Shown: positions 12,227 through 15,355 of the stretch, piece by piece
Layout: each line of letters starts with the position of its first letter
Position numbering within the stretch: position 1 is the first letter of the stretch
Notes under the pieces: model-generated
Told to the model about the DNA's origin: nothing
What the model saw: only the letters and a program-made list of their open reading frames with translations
Databases searched by the model: none
Source: Cytophagaceae bacterium UBA6715
Lineage (GTDB): Bacteria > Bacteroidota > Bacteroidia > Cytophagales > Spirosomataceae
Reading direction: 5' to 3'
Length of the DNA stretch: 15,355 nt
Assembly: GCA_002454335.1 (NCBI GenBank)
Contig: DKIP01000074.1
Coordinates: forward strand, 1 to 15,355
Position numbers and translations under genes: made by a program

Positions 12227-13855
12227 ATGAAAAAAATGTTATTATCAGTAGGCTTTGGCCTATTGTGTTCCTGGGCGTCTGCTCAATCCATTAACTTATT
12301 TCCTGTTCAAACAACCATACAACATGGCGTGATCGAAGGGAATTATGATACGAAAACAGGTGTTCAAAAATATTTTGGGATACCTTTTGCTAAACCACCT
12401 GTGGGGGAATTGCGCTGGAAAGCTCCTCAGCCTTTGGCACCTTGGAAAGGCGTGAAAGAAACGAAGAAATTTGGTCCACGTCCCATGCAGGGCATCGTTT
12501 TCGGAGATATGATGTCGCGTTCAGAAGGTTTGAGCGAAGATTGTTTGTATCTGAATGTGTGGACGCCGGCAAAGCGAAATACCAAGAATCTCCCTGTATT
12601 AGTTTATTTCTACGGTGGGGGTAACGTCGCTGGTGATGGTTCTGAGCCTCGTTACGACGGAGAAAGCATGTCGAAAAAAGGTGTCGTGGTTGTGACTTGC
12701 AACTACCGCTTGAATATTTTTGGCAACTTGGCGCATTCTGAATTGAGCACTGAAACGTCATACAAAGGTTCTGGAAACTATGGATATTATGACCAATTAG
12801 CGGCTTTGCAATGGGTTCAAAAGAACATTGCGGCTTTTGGTGGGGATCCTAGCCACGTAACGATTGCAGGTGAATCAGCAGGTTCGATTGCTGTGAGTTA
12901 TCAAATGTCTTCACCACTTTCCAAGGGGTTGATTCATGCAGCGATTGGTGAAAGTGGTGGCGGAATTAACCCTACCATGGCACCTGTTTCATTAGCAGAT
13001 GCGGAGAAAAATGGAGCGGAATTCTTGCAAAAAGCCGGCGTGAAATCGATTAAGGAATTGCGTTCCATGTCGACGAAAGATATTTTCGAACTTTACCAAG
13101 ATTCTAAGCGTTTCGGTTTCCCTGTGGTTGTTGATGGAAACTTCTTGCCAAAGAAATTACCTGAAATTTTTGCTGCAAAAGAGCAACATCAAATTCCATT
13201 ATTGTTGGGCTGGAACTCCGCAGAAATCCCGGGTGGTGCTTTCATGCAAGGCAAACCTTACACGGTTGAAAATTACATCGAGCGTGTGAAAAAGGAATAC
13301 CCGAATGATGTGGATAAAGTCTTAAGTCTTTACCCGGCTCATTCTGAAAAAGAAGTAGAGTTGTCGGCGACAGCCTTAGCCGCAGACCGTTTTATTTCCT
13401 ATTCAACATGGAAGTGGTTTGATCTGCATCGGAATAACAGTAGCCAACCGGTTTATCGTTATTTGTATAGCAAATTGCGTCCTCCTTTGGTTGACCAAAA
13501 TACCGTTTCTGCATTAGCAGGGGGTACTGTTAGACGTGAAGGGCCTGCACAAACACCTCCGCCAGCGGTAGGTGCGCCGCACGCATGTGAGATTGAATAT
13601 GCGATGGGGAATTTACATTTGGTGAAAGAATATGCTTGGACAGCTGACGATTTCAAAGTGTCGGATACCATGTTAAATTACTTCACCAATTTCGTTAAAA
13701 CCTATAATCCGAATGGAGACAAATTGCCTGAGTGGCCTGCTGCCAAAGCGGGTGATTCAACTCCTCCTGTGATGATTATCGATACGAATTCCCGAGCGGA
13801 GAAGGCGCAAAACGATGCGCGTTATCTGTTCCTCGATAAGGAATACATGAAATAA
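12227..13855 (+). CDS. Secreted type-B carboxylesterase (second copy)
   Basis: This 542-residue carboxylesterase type B begins with a signal peptide MKKMLLSVGFGLLCSWASAQ. Family blocks are YFGIPFAKPPVGELRWKAPQ, LSEDCLYLNVW (102-112), the oxyanion loop YGGGN (129-133), nucleophile Ser217 in IAGESAGS, probable Glu333 in LGWNSAEIPGG, and His452 in GAPHACEIEYAMGN. It is a distant paralogue of the esterase at 5984-7492. Before His452 it carries about 20 extra residues, a Pro- and Gly-rich loop (about 418-449, RPPLVDQN to PPPAVGAPH), which could shape the active-site entrance. The substrate is unknown. It follows the RpoA-CTD-like gene by 45 bp with no strong TAnnTTTG box and ends in a strong terminator. 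Confidence 0.9.
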   Translation: MKKMLLSVGFGLLCSWASAQSINLFPVQTTIQHGVIEGNYDTKTGVQKYFGIPFAKPPVGELRWKAPQPLAPWKGVKETKKFGPRPMQGIVFGDMMSRSEGLSEDCLYLNVWTPAKRNTKNLPVLVYFYGGGNVAGDGSEPRYDGESMSKKGVVVVTCNYRLNIFGNLAHSELSTETSYKGSGNYGYYDQLAALQWVQKNIAAFGGDPSHVTIAGESAGSIAVSYQMSSPLSKGLIHAAIGESGGGINPTMAPVSLADAEKNGAEFLQKAGVKSIKELRSMSTKDIFELYQDSKRFGFPVVVDGNFLPKKLPEIFAAKEQHQIPLLLGWNSAEIPGGAFMQGKPYTVENYIERVKKEYPNDVDKVLSLYPAHSEKEVELSATALAADRFISYSTWKWFDLHRNNSSQPVYRYLYSKLRPPLVDQNTVSALAGGTVRREGPAQTPPPAVGAPHACEIEYAMGNLHLVKEYAWTADDFKVSDTMLNYFTNFVKTYNPNGDKLPEWPAAKAGDSTPPVMIIDTNSRAEKAQNDARYLFLDKEYMK

Positions 13856-13862
13856 GAAGCTG

Positions 13863-13893
13863 GGGCGAATCGAAAGGTTCGCCCTATTTTTTT
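13863..13893 (+). terminator. Intrinsic terminator after the second carboxylesterase
   Basis: GGGCGAATC (13863-13871) pairs with GGTTCGCCC (13876-13884), a 9-bp stem with one U-G wobble closed by a GAAA tetraloop. TA and seven Ts follow (13887-13893). It begins 7 nt after the esterase stop. Its right end overlaps by one base the TAG stop of the convergent dehydrogenase gene. No T tract exists on the other strand, so it acts rightward. Confidence 0.88.
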
Positions 13894-14846
13894 AAGGTGA
13901 TTAAAGCCTTGACGATTTTGCGCGCCGGGTCGTGGATGCTCGGGAATTCGCTCCCGACCGCCGACCAATCAAAGCGGTGACTGATAAACCATTCCGAACG
14001 AATTTTACCCTGTCGGAATAAATCCATTACGTATTCAAAGTCCTCGATGGTGGCGTTCCGACTGCTCATGAGCATCGCTTCGCGTTTATGAAATTCCGGA
14101 TGTGAAAAATGGATCGCCTGCTTTTGTAAACCGATCAAAATGTATTGTCCCCCGTGGGCTAATCGAGCGAATCCTGATTCAATCGCTGCTAAGTTTCCTG
14201 TTGCATCGATGACCTTCGCATAGCTAGTTTGGGTCGATGCCGGTATTCCTAGTTGTTCGGCACAAAATTGCAATCGGTCCGCATTGAGTTCCGAAACTTC
14301 AACCTTCGCCCCTTTCAATTTTGCTATCAAAATTGTGAATAAGCCGATTGGTCCTGCACCCATCACGAGCACCTGATCTCCAGCTTGAATCTGCCCACGA
14401 CGAAGTCCATGCGCGGCAATTGCGAAGGGTTCCACGAGCGCTAATTCTTCTAATGAAAGTCCTTTCGCAGCGAGTATATATCGGTCTTCGACAAGAATAA
14501 ATTCACGCATTCCGCCATCTGCATGCACACCAAAAACCTGAATGTTTTCGCAGCAATTGGGTTTGCCTTGCTTACAAGCTTCGCAACTTTGACAATTAAA
14601 ATAGGGGATGAGGGTGACAAATTCGCCAATAGCAAATTGGTCGGATTCCACCACTTCCAATCCTAATTCATGTCCCAGTATTCTGGGGTATAGGAAAAAA
14701 GGCTGATTACCGGCAAATGCATGAATGTCCGTTCCGCAAATTCCGATTGCCCTCACCTTTAAAAGGGAATATCCAGATTTGGCTTGAGGCATGTCCGCCT
14801 CTTGTAAGTCCATTTGTCCGGGAGTTGTACAGGTCCATTGTTGCAT
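13884..14846 (-). CDS. Zinc-dependent alcohol dehydrogenase (MDR family)
   Basis: This 320-residue medium-chain dehydrogenase resembles the sorbitol and threonine dehydrogenase group, though it is somewhat short for that group. Catalytic zinc ligands are C37 (GICGTDIHAFAG), H59 with E60 (LGHE) and probably E139 (ALVEPFAIAAH). The structural zinc site has four cysteines, C85, C88, C91 and C99. The nucleotide-binding loop is VMGAGPIGLF (161-170). It should oxidise a sugar, sugar alcohol or sugar acid with NAD(P)+ in the cytoplasm. It is divergent from a GH29 alpha-L-fucosidase (63 bp between start codons). That makes a role in oxidation of fucose or a fucose-derived sugar acid plausible but unproven. 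Confidence 0.88.
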   Translation of the reverse strand: MQQWTCTTPGQMDLQEADMPQAKSGYSLLKVRAIGICGTDIHAFAGNQPFFLYPRILGHELGLEVVESDQFAIGEFVTLIPYFNCQSCEACKQGKPNCCENIQVFGVHADGGMREFILVEDRYILAAKGLSLEELALVEPFAIAAHGLRRGQIQAGDQVLVMGAGPIGLFTILIAKLKGAKVEVSELNADRLQFCAEQLGIPASTQTSYAKVIDATGNLAAIESGFARLAHGGQYILIGLQKQAIHFSHPEFHKREAMLMSSRNATIEDFEYVMDLFRQGKIRSEWFISHRFDWSAVGSEFPSIHDPARKIVKALITLKK

Positions 14847-14909
14847 CAGCTGAATTTTGTTTTCAAATTAACAATTTTCCCTAAATTAGTTGGCATAAAT
14901 CTAAACCTC

Positions 14910-15355
14910 ATGAAAATCAAGCGATTAATCTGGGCGCTCTGCCTAACATCTGCCTCTTTGTTTGCGCAAAAAACCTATCAGCCCAACTGGGAGTCGATCG
15001 ATAGTCGGCCCGTACCCGCTTGGTTCGAAGATGCCAAATTTGGAATATTTATTCACTGGGGTTTATATTCGGTACCGGCTTACAGCCCAACGGCCCGAGA
15101 TAAAGTTGGCGTATATGATCGCTATGCCGAATGGTATTGGCGTCGTTGGCAAGAGCCCAACAAAACGCAATCGTTTTTCACAGAATTCCACAACAAGGCT
15201 TTTGGGCCGAATGTAAAATACCAGGACTTCACCCAATACTTTAAGGCGGAGATGTTTCAACCGGATGAGTGGGCAAAATTGTTCGAAAATGCAGGTGCTA
15301 AATACGTGGTCTTGACTTCCAAACACCACGAAGGGTTTACGCTATGGCCATCCAA
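14910..15355 (+). CDS. GH29 alpha-L-fucosidase, N-terminal part (truncated by window end)
   Basis: The first 148 residues are visible. A signal peptide (MKIKRLIWALCLTSASLFAQ) is followed by GH29 blocks: VPAWFEDAKFGIFIHWGLYSVPAY (about 35-58), YAEWYWRRW (72-80), the region FNKAF-like FHNKAFG, FQPDEWAKLFENAGAKYVVLTSKHHEGFTLWPS (116-148). The His pair in TSKHHEGF is typical of the substrate pocket. The catalytic aspartate nucleophile would be further downstream, outside the window. The enzyme removes terminal alpha-linked L-fucose from glycans with retention of configuration, in the periplasm or at the cell surface. ATG at 14910 is the only start that gives the signal peptide. It is divergent from the Zn-alcohol dehydrogenase, and no clear TAnnTTTG box was found in the 63-bp gap. 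Confidence 0.9.
   Translation, partial: MKIKRLIWALCLTSASLFAQKTYQPNWESIDSRPVPAWFEDAKFGIFIHWGLYSVPAYSPTARDKVGVYDRYAEWYWRRWQEPNKTQSFFTEFHNKAFGPNVKYQDFTQYFKAEMFQPDEWAKLFENAGAKYVVLTSKHHEGFTLWPS

Overview
The window looks like ordinary chromosomal DNA of a member of the Bacteroidota, probably a Cytophagales-type freshwater or soil bacterium. Three things point there. Several genes are preceded by the Bacteroidota promoter core TAnnTTTG, sometimes with TTG about 21-23 nt upstream, and Shine-Dalgarno sequences are scarce. The protein families fit: DUF6370, YhhW-type pirin, a TIGR00730/LOG protein, ThuA and DUF2264 proteins, and a surface protein with YPSxKAVKxYVD repeats. Many products carry export signals ending in AQ or a lipobox. 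The genus cannot be fixed from the sequence alone. No rRNA, tRNA, CRISPR array, transposase or phage module was seen, and no gap between genes exceeds about 170 bp.

Layout from left to right. A repeat-containing secreted surface protein runs leftward off the window edge (1-1264). Three rightward genes follow: a Tat-exported DUF2264 protein, a DinB-fold protein and a membrane-anchored ThuA protein. The latter two are each preceded by a nearly identical 35-nt palindrome. Convergent with these is a leftward two-gene operon, a pirin and an 88-residue receiver-like protein. Next comes a rightward overlapping pair, a LOG-family nucleotide phosphoribohydrolase and a secreted type-B carboxylesterase. 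MscL (leftward) and a DUF6370 protein (rightward) diverge from each other. A small exported protein and a leftward beta-rich envelope protein converge. A di-heme peroxidase lipoprotein and a leftward GT4 glycosyltransferase converge. A mini RpoA-CTD-like protein is divergent from the glycosyltransferase, and a second secreted type-B carboxylesterase follows it, closed by a clear terminator. A Zn-dependent alcohol dehydrogenase (leftward) is divergent from a GH29 alpha-L-fucosidase cut off by the right edge.

Most of the content is periplasmic or envelope catabolism (two carboxylesterases, fucosidase, ThuA, DUF2264, peroxidase) plus general housekeeping (MscL, LOG, pirin). I see no clear undescribed multi-gene system. 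The best leads are the duplicated intergenic palindrome, the pirin-linked degenerate receiver protein, a leftward terminator that implies antisense transcription over a small secreted-protein gene, and the divergent RpoA-CTD-like mini protein.
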